A stretch of DNA of 64,000 nt from Arthrobacter hankyongi (GCF_022012395.1 NZ_JAKLTQ010000016.1:1-64000), one strand, 5' to 3'. Shown: positions 51,664-60,290, counted from the first letter of the stretch. A program made the numbers and translations. The notes: generated from the letters alone by a model not told the origin.

Positions 51664-52281
51664 TTACGGGATCTCGCCGCCCGAGCCATTCAGGATGCTC
51701 CGGCCGGTACCGCCCAGCGGGCGGGTAACGGCAATGGCACTCCGCCAGCGCTCGAACTGCGAGCCGAGGTCGGCACCTCGCTTGTTTCTGACTTCGCGCA
51801 GCAACTCGGCCCGGGACATTGGGCGGCCGGAACGGGCCAGCGCCAGCGCTATCATCACAATGTCCTGCCAATTGGCGCTGACAATGGCCAGGGCCAGAAC
51901 GGCTCCGGACTGTTCCTCGAACGGCCGGTTGCTGCCTTCGGGCCGGTGAAATTCGGAATCGTCTGGCTGGTCTTCGTTCCGGATCCGCTCGAGCAGGGCT
52001 TCGTCGGACAGGCCTGGCTGTCCCGCGGTGGCTTCGGCCACGAGTCCGGCCAGGCACACCGCTTCCCAGAGGAGATTGTCTGATTGCTTCCGCAATCCCA
52101 GCGGCACGCCCCGGCAAGTTTCTGCCGACGCAAACCGGAAGGTCTGCCCAGTGACCAGGCAGGCCATGACGTGGCCGGCATTATGGATCGCCATGGGAGC
52201 CACCGCCGCGGGCGCATCGACCTGTACCAGGCTCCCGGTACGGGCCCGGTAGCGAGCCAAAATCCGCTTGGTGATACTCAC
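51664..52281 (-). CDS. M41-like (FtsH-peptidase-like) protein with degenerate metal motif
   Basis: A 205-residue protein of unknown function. Residues 31-60 (AIHNAGHVMACLVTGQTFRF) resemble the zinc helix of M41-type peptidases, HEAGH followed by hydrophobic residues, but Glu is replaced by Asn34 (HNAGH, His33/His37). A second helix, LLWEAVCLAGLVAEATAG, resembles the third-ligand helix of that family. The replacement of the catalytic base suggests a pseudoenzyme or a metal-binding scaffold. It starts at GTG 52281 without a strong ribosome-binding site. The C-terminal part is charged and likely helical. Confidence 0.65.
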   Translation of the reverse strand: MSITKRILARYRARTGSLVQVDAPAAVAPMAIHNAGHVMACLVTGQTFRFASAETCRGVPLGLRKQSDNLLWEAVCLAGLVAEATAGQPGLSDEALLERIRNEDQPDDSEFHRPEGSNRPFEEQSGAVLALAIVSANWQDIVMIALALARSGRPMSRAELLREVRNKRGADLGSQFERWRSAIAVTRPLGGTGRSILNGSGGEIP

Positions 52282-52427
52282 GGCAAGGTCTTTCAGCCCG
52301 GGGCTTGCCGGCTGGTCCGGCTACGGCATGCGGAGAGCGGAACCGGCCGCCTCAGGTCGGTGGCTCATCACCTTCGGAATGGCGGGTGCCGGGCCAGGAT
52401 CCGGATGCTGGATTCCGCCCGGGACAC

Positions 52428-52440
52428 ACACTTAAAGTGT
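52428..52440. promoter_or_regulatory. Inverted repeat upstream of PPK2
   Basis: ACACTT-A-AAGTGT is a perfect 6-bp dyad lying 93-105 bp upstream of the PPK2 start; it could be an operator. Confidence 0.35.
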
Positions 52441-52532
52441 AGTCATCGGACCGGTCCCCGGCGATGGCCGCGGGCAGAATCCGCACTGTTACACTGCGGT
52501 CGAGGGTTCGGCGAGCCGGAAGGAGGCCCGGG

Positions 52533-53468
52533 ATGGACCATACGCACATGCCGTGGGCACCCGAGGACCAGTGGCTGGTCAGGGACAACCTGCGGGAGTT
52601 CATCGACAAGCTGGTCGAACTCGGTTACACGGTGCGCGGCGGACAGGGCGAGGACCCGGAGCTCATCAACCCCGGCGGCTCGGCCATCCAGACATGGCGG
52701 GAGGACTACCCGTACAACGAGCGGATGACCCGCGAGGCGTACGAGGTGGAGAAGTACCGACTGCAGATCGAACTGCTGAAGTTCCAGTACTGGGGCCAGG
52801 ACCACGGCCTGAGGCATGTGATTGTCTTCGAAGGCCGCGACGCGGCCGGCAAGGGGGGGACGATCAAGCGCTTCGCGGAGCATCTGAATCCCCGCTCCGC
52901 CCGCACCGTGGCATTGTCCAAACCCTCCGACCGTGAACACGGCCAGTGGTACTTCCAGCGCTACATCCAGCATCTGCCCACTGCCGGGGAGATCGTCTTG
53001 TTCGACAGGTCCTGGTACAACCGGGCCAACGTTGAGCGGGTGATGGGCTTCTGCACGGACGCCGAATACCACACGTTCATGGAGCAGGCGCCGCTCTTCG
53101 AAAAGATGCTGGTGGATTCCGGAATCCATCTGACCAAGTTCTGGTTCTCGGTGACCAGGCATGAGCAGCGCACCCGTTTCGCCATCCGCCAGATCGACCC
53201 GGTCCGGCGTTGGAAGCTGTCGCCGATGGACCTCGCCTCGCTGGACCGCTGGGAGGACTACACCGTCGCCAAGGAAGCGACCTTCCTGAAAACCGATACC
53301 GACCACGCGCCCTGGATCACGATCAAGTCCAATGACAAGAAGCGGGCCCGGATCAACGCCATGCGGTTCTTCCTCAACCAATTCGACTACGAGGACAAGG
53401 ACTCCACGGTGGTCCACGCAGCGGACCCGCTGCTGGTCCGCCGCGGACGCGAAGCCGTCGGCGACTGA
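52533..53468 (+). CDS. ppk2: Polyphosphate kinase 2 (PPK2)
   Basis: A 311-residue PPK2-family enzyme that uses polyphosphate to phosphorylate GDP or ADP (or the reverse). Walker A is GRDAAGKGG at 101-109, the lid Arg lies in KPSDREHGQWYFQRY, and Walker B is LFDRSWYNR with Asp158. The N-terminus (PWAPEDQWLVRDNLREFIDK) is typical of actinobacterial class I PPK2. ATG 52533 follows AAGGAGG at 7 nt. It is separated by 251 bp from the M41-like gene, with the inverted repeat at 52428 in between. Confidence 0.93.
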   Translation: MDHTHMPWAPEDQWLVRDNLREFIDKLVELGYTVRGGQGEDPELINPGGSAIQTWREDYPYNERMTREAYEVEKYRLQIELLKFQYWGQDHGLRHVIVFEGRDAAGKGGTIKRFAEHLNPRSARTVALSKPSDREHGQWYFQRYIQHLPTAGEIVLFDRSWYNRANVERVMGFCTDAEYHTFMEQAPLFEKMLVDSGIHLTKFWFSVTRHEQRTRFAIRQIDPVRRWKLSPMDLASLDRWEDYTVAKEATFLKTDTDHAPWITIKSNDKKRARINAMRFFLNQFDYEDKDSTVVHAADPLLVRRGREAVGD

Positions 53469-53470
53469 TC

Positions 53471-53503
53471 CCGGCGGGTACACACCGGCCGTTTTCCCGC
53501 CGG
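53471..53503 (+). terminator. Hairpin after PPK2
   Basis: CCGGCGGG (53471-53478) pairs with CCCGCCGG (53496-53503); the loop includes a TTTT run just before the second arm. It lies 2 nt after the PPK2 stop. Confidence 0.6.
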
Positions 53504-53608
53504 TTACCGGACGCTCATTCTCTTCCTGCACTGTGTGCTCCGAGGCTGCGCAAGGGCGGCCTGGAACCGGGCGGAAATCCAGTTCCGCACAGAGACTGGA
53601 AGGCCGCC

Positions 53609-54226
53609 GTGGTTCTACACTTGCCCGAATTTCTGCCGACCCTTCAGTCCGGTACGGGCCGCTTCATCCTGGCGCCGTACTGCCCGGCAGACAGCGGGGC
53701 CTTGGCCGATATCCTGGCCCAGGACAGCATCTGGTCGCAGGGCTACGGCGACGGAGACCACCGCCCGTGCGGCAGGGCGGAGCTGCTGGCCTACATCGAG
53801 CGCCGATACCACGGACACCGCATTTTCAGTGTCTTTACGGACGAACCCATACCGCAGTTTGTCGGGACCACGGGAGTCACCGAGGTGGATGCCGTTTCGG
53901 AGCGTGCCAAGGTCGGCCGCACGGTCATCAGTCCTGCCTACTGGGGCAGGAGAGTGGGCCATGAGACGAAGATTGCGCTGCTGGATTGGCTGGTCGGCTG
54001 CGGTGCCGGCCGGATCGAGGCCGACGTGGACCCGCGGAACCTGCGCTCGCTGTCCTCGCTGACCCGCTTCGGCTTCACCGTGGAAGGCACCCGGCGGCGT
54101 TCCGTCCAGCGCGTGGATGGTTCGTGGCGCGACATTGTGGTCCTGTCCCTGCTGCGTGAGGAATGGCCGGAGCTCCGGGCCCGGGCGCTGGCTGCCCTGA
54201 CGGCAGACGTGCTGCAGGCGGCTTGA
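53609..54226 (+). CDS. GNAT-family N-acetyltransferase (RimJ-like)
   Basis: A 205-residue acetyltransferase of the RimJ/RimL group. The acetyl-CoA region is GRTVISPAYWGRRVGHETKI, and RIEADVDPRNLRSLSSLTRF followed by GFTVEGTRRRSVQR is the typical C-terminal motif. The likely substrate is a protein N-terminus or an antibiotic, which the sequence does not show. GTG 53609 is preceded by AAGG. It is convergent with the alpha/beta hydrolase at 54251, with no strong hairpin between. Confidence 0.85.
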   Translation: MVLHLPEFLPTLQSGTGRFILAPYCPADSGALADILAQDSIWSQGYGDGDHRPCGRAELLAYIERRYHGHRIFSVFTDEPIPQFVGTTGVTEVDAVSERAKVGRTVISPAYWGRRVGHETKIALLDWLVGCGAGRIEADVDPRNLRSLSSLTRFGFTVEGTRRRSVQRVDGSWRDIVVLSLLREEWPELRARALAALTADVLQAA

Positions 54227-54250
54227 TCCGCCAAGGTATTCCCGTAGGCC

Positions 54251-54937
54251 TTAGTTCGCCGCCGCCGCTTTGATCAGGTTCACCACCTCTGCCGGGCTGG
54301 ACACCATGGGTACGTGGTCGCTGGGAACCTCGACGGTAGCCGCGCCCATGCGTTTGGCGAACAGCCGCTCGGCGTCGGGCGGGATCGCCTGGTCCGCGCC
54401 GGCAACCAGATACCAGGACGGCAGGGTCCGCCAGTCCGGGGCTCCCATCACGTCTTCGAGGGCGCGGACGGACAGCGGCTGCTGCACGGCGTGCATCACC
54501 CGTGCCTTGGCCGGCTCCACGTTGGCCGCGAAGTGGGTAACGAAGTCCTCCTCGGGAAGCCAGGCGAAGCCTTGGCTGTCGACGTCGAGGTGCGCCAGCG
54601 CCGGTGTAGGCGGTCCCTGTGACAGCAGCGCGCCGAGGGATTCACCCTCGTCCAGGCCGAAGGCTGCGATATAGACCAGGCCAACGGCATGAGGTGCATC
54701 CGTGCCGAGGAAGGTGAGGATCTGGCCTCCGTAGGAGTGGGCGGCGACGAAGGTGGGGCCGTTCTGACGCGCCAGCACCTGGCGGAGCCGGGCCGCGTCG
54801 TCGGCCAGAGAGGTCATCGGAAACTGGGGTGCCGTGACGCGGTAGCCCTCCGCCTGCAGGGGCTCGATGACGGCACTCCAGCAGGAGCCGTCCGCCCACG
54901 CTCCGTGGACGAGGACGATGTTCGGTAAGGCGTTCAT
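54251..54937 (-). CDS. Alpha/beta hydrolase
   Basis: A 228-residue hydrolase of the salicylate-esterase-like group: VLVHGAWADGSCWSAVI, then the nucleophile Ser68 in FVAAHSYGGQIL, and EVPSDHVPMVS with the late catalytic His. Length and motifs match the EstC-like family, which often lies beside oxidoreductases. It is on the same strand and downstream of the molybdopterin/flavin operon, 55 bp beyond the DUF6510 stop, but the spacing leaves co-transcription open. Confidence 0.87.
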   Translation of the reverse strand: MNALPNIVLVHGAWADGSCWSAVIEPLQAEGYRVTAPQFPMTSLADDAARLRQVLARQNGPTFVAAHSYGGQILTFLGTDAPHAVGLVYIAAFGLDEGESLGALLSQGPPTPALAHLDVDSQGFAWLPEEDFVTHFAANVEPAKARVMHAVQQPLSVRALEDVMGAPDWRTLPSWYLVAGADQAIPPDAERLFAKRMGAATVEVPSDHVPMVSSPAEVVNLIKAAAAN

Positions 54938-54991
54938 TCCGGTGGTTCCTTCCTAGCGCCGAGGCGGGCACTGATGCATGAGCCGGTGGTC

Positions 54992-55330
54992 TTAGCCCAG
55001 GTCGATGGTGAGGTAACTGAATCCGCGAAGGTCGAGGACGGCCTGGCCGCCGTCCCGGCGGACGCGCAGCAGCACACCGGAGCAGGAAGGGCAGCGCAGG
55101 ACCATGGCCGGAGCGTTCACGTACAGCCTTGCCTCTGCGATGGCCGACACCGCGCCGCAGCTGTCGCACCTGCCCCGTGCGGAGGTCATGTCGATGAGGA
55201 AGACTTCGGAAAGGGGGCCGGCGAGCGCGTTACCATCCAGGTAGTCTTCCCCAAGGCCGTCCGGGCCGCCGGTGCCGCGCTCGCCGGCACCGGGTCCCCC
55301 GGGCGCCGGCCGACCCGTCCATCCGTTCAT
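54992..55330 (-). CDS. DUF6510-family zinc-ribbon protein
   Basis: A 112-residue protein. YLDGNALAGPLSEVFLIDMT is the DUF6510 signature. A zinc ribbon follows with Cys55/Cys58 (GRCDSCGA) and Cys80/Cys83 (LRCPSCSG). ATG 55330 overlaps the stop of the flavin reductase gene as ATGA, with GGGAGG upstream. In actinobacteria this family recurs beside the molybdopterin oxidoreductase/FAD-binding reductase pair, so it probably acts with it. Function unknown. Confidence 0.83.
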   Translation of the reverse strand: MNGWTGRPAPGGPGAGERGTGGPDGLGEDYLDGNALAGPLSEVFLIDMTSARGRCDSCGAVSAIAEARLYVNAPAMVLRCPSCSGVLLRVRRDGGQAVLDLRGFSYLTIDLG

Positions 55331-56058
55331 CCGGTGCCTCCCATGCCGCCATACCGCTCGGTCTTGATCCGCTCCGGGGGATAGCCGGAATCGACCAGCC
55401 AGCCCGAGACGGTTTCGACGAAGCCTGTTGCCCCGCAAATGAAGACCGCGGGGTCGGCCTCGGGTCCAAAAACGCTGGATGCGAGGATCCGGGCATCGAG
55501 GCGGCCGACCGGCCGGCCTGCCGGCGCGCGCCGGGTATACACGTAGTCCACCGCGAGGCCGCTCGACGATCCTGCAAGGGACTCAAGTTCCTGCCGGTAG
55601 TACACCGACTCAGGGTCGCGCACGGAGTAAAGCAGCCGGAACGGGGCGGGGTGGCGGGCCTGGTCATGGGCGCGGACCATCGCCATCAGTGGCACGACGC
55701 CGGAGCCGCCGGCGATGAGCTGGACCGGGGAGGCATCCTCGGGACGCCAGACGAACCAGCCGCCCACCGGCCCGCGGACCTCGAGCTGGTCACCGACGGC
55801 CAGCTTGCGCACCAGGTACGGTGACACTTCGCCGTCGGGCAGTTCCTCCACGGTGATCTCCAGCGTGTCGGGTGGACTGGCCGAGGCGACCGAGTAGGAA
55901 CGTACTGCCTGGTAGCCGTCCGGTGCAGTCAGCCGGAGGTCGAGGTGCTGGCCGGGCAGGGACCGGACCGGCAGGGGAAAGCGCAGGCCGATGGTGCGCG
56001 CCGTCGCGGTCTCCTCCTGGACGGCCACGACGTCGACGATGTGCCAGGCGCTGCTCAC
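55327..56058 (-). CDS. FAD/NAD(P)-binding oxidoreductase
   Basis: A 243-residue ferredoxin-reductase-like flavoprotein. The FAD site is RSYSVASASPP (an RxYS motif) with LPGQHLDLRL, and the nucleotide site is LIAGGSGVVPLMAMVRAH followed by VFICGATGFVETVSGWL. It lacks a [2Fe-2S] domain. GTG 56058 overlaps the upstream gene's stop (GTGA), with GAGGAG upstream. It is likely the electron donor to the molybdopterin enzyme, reducing it with NAD(P)H. Confidence 0.9.
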   Translation of the reverse strand: MSSAWHIVDVVAVQEETATARTIGLRFPLPVRSLPGQHLDLRLTAPDGYQAVRSYSVASASPPDTLEITVEELPDGEVSPYLVRKLAVGDQLEVRGPVGGWFVWRPEDASPVQLIAGGSGVVPLMAMVRAHDQARHPAPFRLLYSVRDPESVYYRQELESLAGSSSGLAVDYVYTRRAPAGRPVGRLDARILASSVFGPEADPAVFICGATGFVETVSGWLVDSGYPPERIKTERYGGMGGTG

Positions 56059-56648
56059 CCGTAGCGCTCCTCGCGCCACGGGTCGCCGTGCGCGTGGTAT
56101 CCGTTGGTCTCCCAGAATCCAGGGATCTCCTCGCCGGTCAGTTCGAGGCCACGCACCCATTTGGCGCTTTTCCAGAAGTAGAGGTGGGGGACCAGCAGGC
56201 GGGCGGGGCCGCCATGCTCGGACGGCAGATCCGCCCCGTTGAACTGGTGGACGATCCAGGCCTTGCCCCCGAGGAGGTCCGCCAGCGGCACATTGGTGGT
56301 GTAGCCGCCGTAGGAGTGGACCAGGCTGAACCTGGCCGTAGTTTCTATCTGGTCGAACAGGGTGTCAAGGGCGACGCCCCGCCAGTGCGTGCCGAGCTTG
56401 GACCAGCTGGTCACGCAGTGGATATCGGCCGTGATGTCCTCCTGGGGCAGGGCGAGGAAGGCTGCCCAATCCCAGTGGCGGCTGGTCCCGGTCTCCGTGA
56501 CGATCCGGAACTCCCAGTCCGCCCTGGCGATCCTTGGGGTCGGTCCGGCCGACAGGACCGGGAAGTCTTCGGCTCGATGCTGGCCGGGTGGCAAGCCCGG
56601 ATCGTCCCTGTTTCTGCGGCCTTGGAAGCCGGACGAAATGATACCCAT
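56055..56648 (-). CDS. Sulfite-oxidase-like molybdopterin oxidoreductase
   Basis: A 197-residue protein of the YedY/sulfite oxidase molybdopterin fold. The molybdenum-ligating Cys78 is in IHCVTSWSK, and later HSYGGYTTNVPLADLLGGKA, then VPHLYFWKSAKWVRGLE are conserved. No twin-arginine or other signal peptide is visible, so it acts in the cytoplasm, unlike YedY. It is the first of three genes linked by 4-nt overlaps. The substrate (a sulfoxide, N-oxide or similar) is not known. Confidence 0.88.
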   Translation of the reverse strand: MGIISSGFQGRRNRDDPGLPPGQHRAEDFPVLSAGPTPRIARADWEFRIVTETGTSRHWDWAAFLALPQEDITADIHCVTSWSKLGTHWRGVALDTLFDQIETTARFSLVHSYGGYTTNVPLADLLGGKAWIVHQFNGADLPSEHGGPARLLVPHLYFWKSAKWVRGLELTGEEIPGFWETNGYHAHGDPWREERYG

Positions 56649-56742
56649 GATGCCCCTTCCAAGGACGTGAGGCGTGGGTGGGGTAGTGGAAGCCTAGTCC
56701 TGCATCAGCTGCCTGTCCATGCCGCGATCCACCCCCCCGGGG

Positions 56743-57264
56743 TCACGGTCCCGGCAGCCGCTGCTGCAGTTTCCGGCTGCTGTCCCAGCGGCGCAGGGCC
56801 GCGGCTTCGGCGGTGCACCGGCCGGCATCCAGCAGTTTTACTGCCTCGGCCAGTTGGGACCGGGACAGCCCGCGGGCGAGGGTGAGGTGCGGCAGCCAGC
56901 CGCCGGGAAGCGATGTCGGCAACAGTTCCACGGAACCGCTGAGCAGTTCGTACACAGTGCGCTGGAACGTCGCGAGCGCGGGGCTGCAGAGCACGTGGCG
57001 GGCCAGTACCAGGCCGCGCCGGCCGGTGAAGACCAACAGCCCCTCGGAGACCAGGGCCAGCGGCAGGGCAGCGGCCGCTGCCCCGGCCAGTGCCTCGTCG
57101 GTTCCGCCGTCAATGTCGGGGGCGGACAGCAAAGTGACATGGGGGGCATTCGACGGCGACCGGTGATCGGCCAGGCTGGGCAGTCCGGCCCGCTGCAGCC
57201 GGTGCCAGTCTGCCAGCACCCGCTGTTCCCCGTCCCGGTCCAGGAGGAGCTCGACGCTGTCCAC
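56743..57264 (-). CDS. 2H-phosphoesterase (2'-5' RNA ligase-like)
   Basis: A 173-residue protein with two HxT motifs, APHVTLL near residue 42 and PHLTLARGL near residue 125, which form the catalytic pair of the 2H/LigT family. Such proteins act on 2',3'-cyclic phosphates or on 2'-5' RNA bonds. It starts at GTG 57264, 9 nt after the stop of the hydratase gene, so the two are probably co-transcribed. Its activity is inferred from the motifs. Confidence 0.85.
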   Translation of the reverse strand: MDSVELLLDRDGEQRVLADWHRLQRAGLPSLADHRSPSNAPHVTLLSAPDIDGGTDEALAGAAAAALPLALVSEGLLVFTGRRGLVLARHVLCSPALATFQRTVYELLSGSVELLPTSLPGGWLPHLTLARGLSRSQLAEAVKLLDAGRCTAEAAALRRWDSSRKLQQRLPGP

Positions 57265-57273
57265 CGCATCCCG

Positions 57274-58140
57274 TCAGGCGGTGAGCTCCGCCAGCACCTG
57301 GGGCACCGCGTCCAGCAGCTCCCGGGCCAGGAAGCTCAGCGGGCCGATGGCCGAAGCCAGACGGTCCCCGGCGGTGGCATGCAGGTAGGTGCCCCAACAG
57401 GCCGCCTGTGCGGGTGCGGCCTTCCGGGCCAGGAACCCGCCGACGGCTCCGGCCAGCACATCGCCGCTGCCGGACGTGCCCAACCCGGCGTTGCCGGCAG
57501 GGACCTCCCACAAGCCGCCGCCGGGGTCGGCAATGACGCCCTGCCCGGTCACCACCGCCCGGTATTTCCGGGCGACCCGAGGTATGGCTGCGGCCATGTC
57601 CACGTCATCCTGCCCAAGCAGCCGGGCGGCCTCGACGGCATTGGGCGTCAGGACCAGGCGTCCGTCCCACTGTTGGTACACATCCGCCAGATCCACCAGC
57701 ACACCTAAGGCATAGGCGTCGAGGACAACCGTGCACTCCCGGGGGAGCAAGGGGGCCAGGCCGGTGAGCAGCGCCGCGGTTTCCGCGGCGTCGTCCAGCC
57801 CTGGTCCCACCACCACGACGTCGGCCGCGGCGGCATCCGCCGCCAACACCTTGGCGGCATCGCCGCGGACCGAGCCGGCGGCGTTCTCCGGCAGTCCGAC
57901 CACCCCACTTTCCGGCACCGCGACGGCCGTGGCCACCGCTGCGGATTCGGCAACCGCCAGCGTGAGCCGGCCGGCACCCGTCCGCAGCGCGGCCAGCCCG
58001 GTGAGCATCGCCGCCCCGGGCGTCCTGCGGGACCCTCCGACCACCAGCACGGTGCCGCGGTCATCCTTGCCGGCTGCCTCGGTGGACAGCTGCCAGCCGC
58101 GCAGCAGCGCCGGTGTGACCGGTTCAGCGTGGGTGGACAT
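57274..58140 (-). CDS. nnrD: NAD(P)H-hydrate dehydratase
   Basis: A 288-residue ribokinase-like enzyme that repairs damaged NAD(P)HX with ADP or ATP. Motifs include GTVLVVGGSRRTPGAAMLTG, VVVVGPGLDD, RLVLTPNAVEAARLL and the nucleotide motif GTSGSGDVLAGAVGGFLA. The gene encodes only the dehydratase half; no NnrE epimerase domain is fused. ATG 58140 with GGAGA upstream lies within the last 17 nt of the phosphatase gene, so the two are coupled. Confidence 0.92.
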   Translation of the reverse strand: MSTHAEPVTPALLRGWQLSTEAAGKDDRGTVLVVGGSRRTPGAAMLTGLAALRTGAGRLTLAVAESAAVATAVAVPESGVVGLPENAAGSVRGDAAKVLAADAAAADVVVVGPGLDDAAETAALLTGLAPLLPRECTVVLDAYALGVLVDLADVYQQWDGRLVLTPNAVEAARLLGQDDVDMAAAIPRVARKYRAVVTGQGVIADPGGGLWEVPAGNAGLGTSGSGDVLAGAVGGFLARKAAPAQAACWGTYLHATAGDRLASAIGPLSFLARELLDAVPQVLAELTA

Positions 58141-58855
58141 TGGTGTCTCCGGCGTGTCGGGTGACCGGAACTCCGCCGGCCTCAAGATGCGCTACGTCGT
58201 CGAAGACGGCGAGGGTCCAGTGGCCTTTACCGGAAGGCCGGACCAGGCGGGTGACCGATCCGTTCCGCACCACCGAGGCGGCAGCCAGGTCCAGCAGCGT
58301 CTCCTCGCGCAGGCTTTCGCACACAAAGCGCAGGAGCCAAATGACGGCATCGTGGCAGACCAGCGCCACGCGCCTGCCGTCCTCGACCCGGTCCAGGTCC
58401 GCCAGCAGCGAGCGCAGCCGCAGCACGACGTCGGCCCAGGATTCGCCGCCCGGCGGCCGATAATAGAACTTGCCCAGCCACCGGCGCCGGCGGGCCTCCA
58501 GTGGATAACGGACCTCGACGCCGAGGGCGGTGAGCGTGTCCAGGATGCCCAGCTCGCGGTCGCGCAGCCGTTCGTCGATCCGCAGCCCGGACGGTCCCCA
58601 CCCGGCGATTTCCGCCGTCTGCCGTGCCCGCAGGTAGGGGGAGCACCAGATCGATTCCGGCCGCTCGCCGTCCGAGGCCTCCTTCAACCACCGCCCGAGG
58701 GCCGTGGCCTGCCTGCGGCCGGTATCGCTCAGCGGCACGTCCGCGTCGCGGTGCTTGACGTCTATCACTTCCAGCCCGGCCGCCTGGGCGGCCGACGCTG
58801 CGGCATTGCCTTCGCTTTCACCGTGGCGGATCAGGATGAGTTCGACGGCGCCCAT
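58124..58855 (-). CDS. Histidine phosphatase
   Basis: A 243-residue phosphoglycerate-mutase-like histidine phosphatase. The phospho-His11 motif LIRHGESEGN, Arg in LRARQTAEI and the later CHDAVIWLL motif with a second His are present. It dephosphorylates a small substrate, not identified here. ATG 58855 follows GAAAGG. It overlaps nnrD by 17 nt, giving a three-gene run with the 2H-phosphoesterase. Confidence 0.9.
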   Translation of the reverse strand: MGAVELILIRHGESEGNAAASAAQAAGLEVIDVKHRDADVPLSDTGRRQATALGRWLKEASDGERPESIWCSPYLRARQTAEIAGWGPSGLRIDERLRDRELGILDTLTALGVEVRYPLEARRRRWLGKFYYRPPGGESWADVVLRLRSLLADLDRVEDGRRVALVCHDAVIWLLRFVCESLREETLLDLAAASVVRNGSVTRLVRPSGKGHWTLAVFDDVAHLEAGGVPVTRHAGDTNVHPR

Positions 58856-59189
58856 GGACTGCCTTTCGGTGCCTTGCCCGCAGCGGTGGACGGGCGGATG
58901 GACATGGCTTGCTCACCCAATAGTAAGCACGCTTGGTTTTGCGTGTCCTGATCCGCGCCGCCTAAGTTCCGGGCCGGCGTCATGCCGGGCTTCCCGCCGG
59001 GGTTGCATTCGGGACACTCTTGGCCCGCGCCGGTAAATCCTTGATAACGGCCCTTGGCTCGCGCCTGCGCGGATGGCACACTCGTATTACTTGCCGGTCA
59101 TGGTCCATGCGACCACGCACCGGCAAGGCCATGTTTGGGGTGGGTGGGGGCGTTCACGAGAGCAGGGCCGCGGCGGGCCGAACCTGGCC
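58856..59189. other. Gene-free stretch
   Basis: These 334 bp lie between the histidine phosphatase start and the DUF72 stop. Reverse-strand frames contain a CPEC pair but no family pattern or ribosome-binding site, so I call no gene. It must hold the promoter of the phosphatase operon. Confidence 0.55.
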
Positions 59190-59915
59190 TTATGACAGGA
59201 TGGACCGGAGCGTATCTGCGTTGCGGACCGCGTTCCCGCCGCCGTCGTTGTTGAAATAGACGTAGACGTCCTTGCCTGCGCTCTGCCATTCCCGGATCCG
59301 GTCGGCCCACCAGCGCAGGTCCTGGTGGGAGTATGAACCGCCGTAGAGGTGCTCATGGTCAGGCCCGTGCATCCTGACGTAGGCGAAGCCGGCGGTGGCC
59401 CGGAGCACGCAGGGCAGCCCGGCGCCGCTCATGACGCAGTAGGCCGCCTGGTGATGTTCGAGGAGGGTATAAACGGCCTCGTGATGCCAGCTGGGGTGCC
59501 GGAACTCGACCGCTACCTGGATCCATGCCGGCAGCAGGCCCAGGAAATAGTCCAGGCGGGCATCGTCGCGTTCCATCCCCGGAGGCAGTTGGACCAGCAG
59601 GACTGCCCGTTTGTCACCGAGCTCATGCCAGGACCGCGCAATCCGGTCGATCCAGATTTCCGGGGCGTACAGCTTTTTCGCATGTGTCAATCCCCGTGGC
59701 GCCTTGACCGAGAAAAGGAAGCCTTCCGGCAGCCGGCGGCGCCAGCCGGCAAAGACAGTCTCGCGCGGCCAGTGGTAGAAACTCGCGTTCAGTTCGACCG
59801 TGCCGAACCGCCGACAGTAGTAGTCGAGCCGGGCACGGGTGGCGGTCCCGCCGGGGTAGAGGACGTGGTCCCAGTGGTCATAGCTCCACCCCGACGTGCC
59901 GATATGGATGCCCAA
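59190..59915 (-). CDS. DUF72-family protein
   Basis: A 241-residue TIM-barrel-like protein of the DUF72/YecE family: IGTSGWSYDHWDHVLYPGG, VELNASFYHWPRETVF, AVEFRHPSW, then YVRMHGP and VYVYFNND. Function unknown. It starts at TTG 59915 because no ATG or GTG gives the conserved GIHIGTSGWSY start; TTG is rare and supported only by the family alignment. It lies 19 bp downstream of the DUF4193 gene on the same strand. Confidence 0.87.
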   Translation of the reverse strand: MGIHIGTSGWSYDHWDHVLYPGGTATRARLDYYCRRFGTVELNASFYHWPRETVFAGWRRRLPEGFLFSVKAPRGLTHAKKLYAPEIWIDRIARSWHELGDKRAVLLVQLPPGMERDDARLDYFLGLLPAWIQVAVEFRHPSWHHEAVYTLLEHHQAAYCVMSGAGLPCVLRATAGFAYVRMHGPDHEHLYGGSYSHQDLRWWADRIREWQSAGKDVYVYFNNDGGGNAVRNADTLRSILS

Positions 59916-59934
59916 TTCCAGACTCTGCCAGCTG

Positions 59935-60231
59935 TCAGCCTTCGCAGTCCCGGCAGTATTTGGCGCCGTCCTTTTCGCGGGCGACCTGGGACTGGTGGCG
60001 GACCAGGAAACAGGATGCGCAGGTGAATTCGTCCTGCTGCGGCGGGACGATCTGGACGATCAGTTCCTCGCCGGAGAGGTCGGCGCCGGGCAGGTCGATG
60101 CCTTCGGCGGTATCGGCGTCCTCGACGTCGATCAGTGCTGTCCTGCCGTGCTGCTGCGACTTCAGTGCCTTGAGCGATTCGTGTCCCTGGTCTTCGTCCT
60201 TGGTGCGGGGAGCGTCGTAATCGGTGGCCAT
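59935..60231 (-). CDS. DUF4193-family zinc-finger protein
   Basis: A 98-residue actinobacterial protein with an acidic N-terminus (MATDYDAPRTKDEDQ) and a C-terminal zinc finger FTCASCFLVRHQSQVA followed by KYCRDCEG (CxxC...CxxC). Members are conserved single-copy proteins of unknown function, probably involved in transcription or ribosome-linked control. It is co-directional with the DUF72 gene. Confidence 0.9.
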   Translation of the reverse strand: MATDYDAPRTKDEDQGHESLKALKSQQHGRTALIDVEDADTAEGIDLPGADLSGEELIVQIVPPQQDEFTCASCFLVRHQSQVAREKDGAKYCRDCEG

Positions 60232-60290
60232 CGGTGGGTCTCAAACTCCTGCGGGGTTGTGCCGGACGGTCTGTCAACGTCCGATCCTAG

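Noticed and set aside
58831-59079. Reverse frame with a CPEC pair in the gap upstream of the phosphatase
   Set aside because: One CxxC only, no second pair, and it overlaps the start of the phosphatase gene out of frame.
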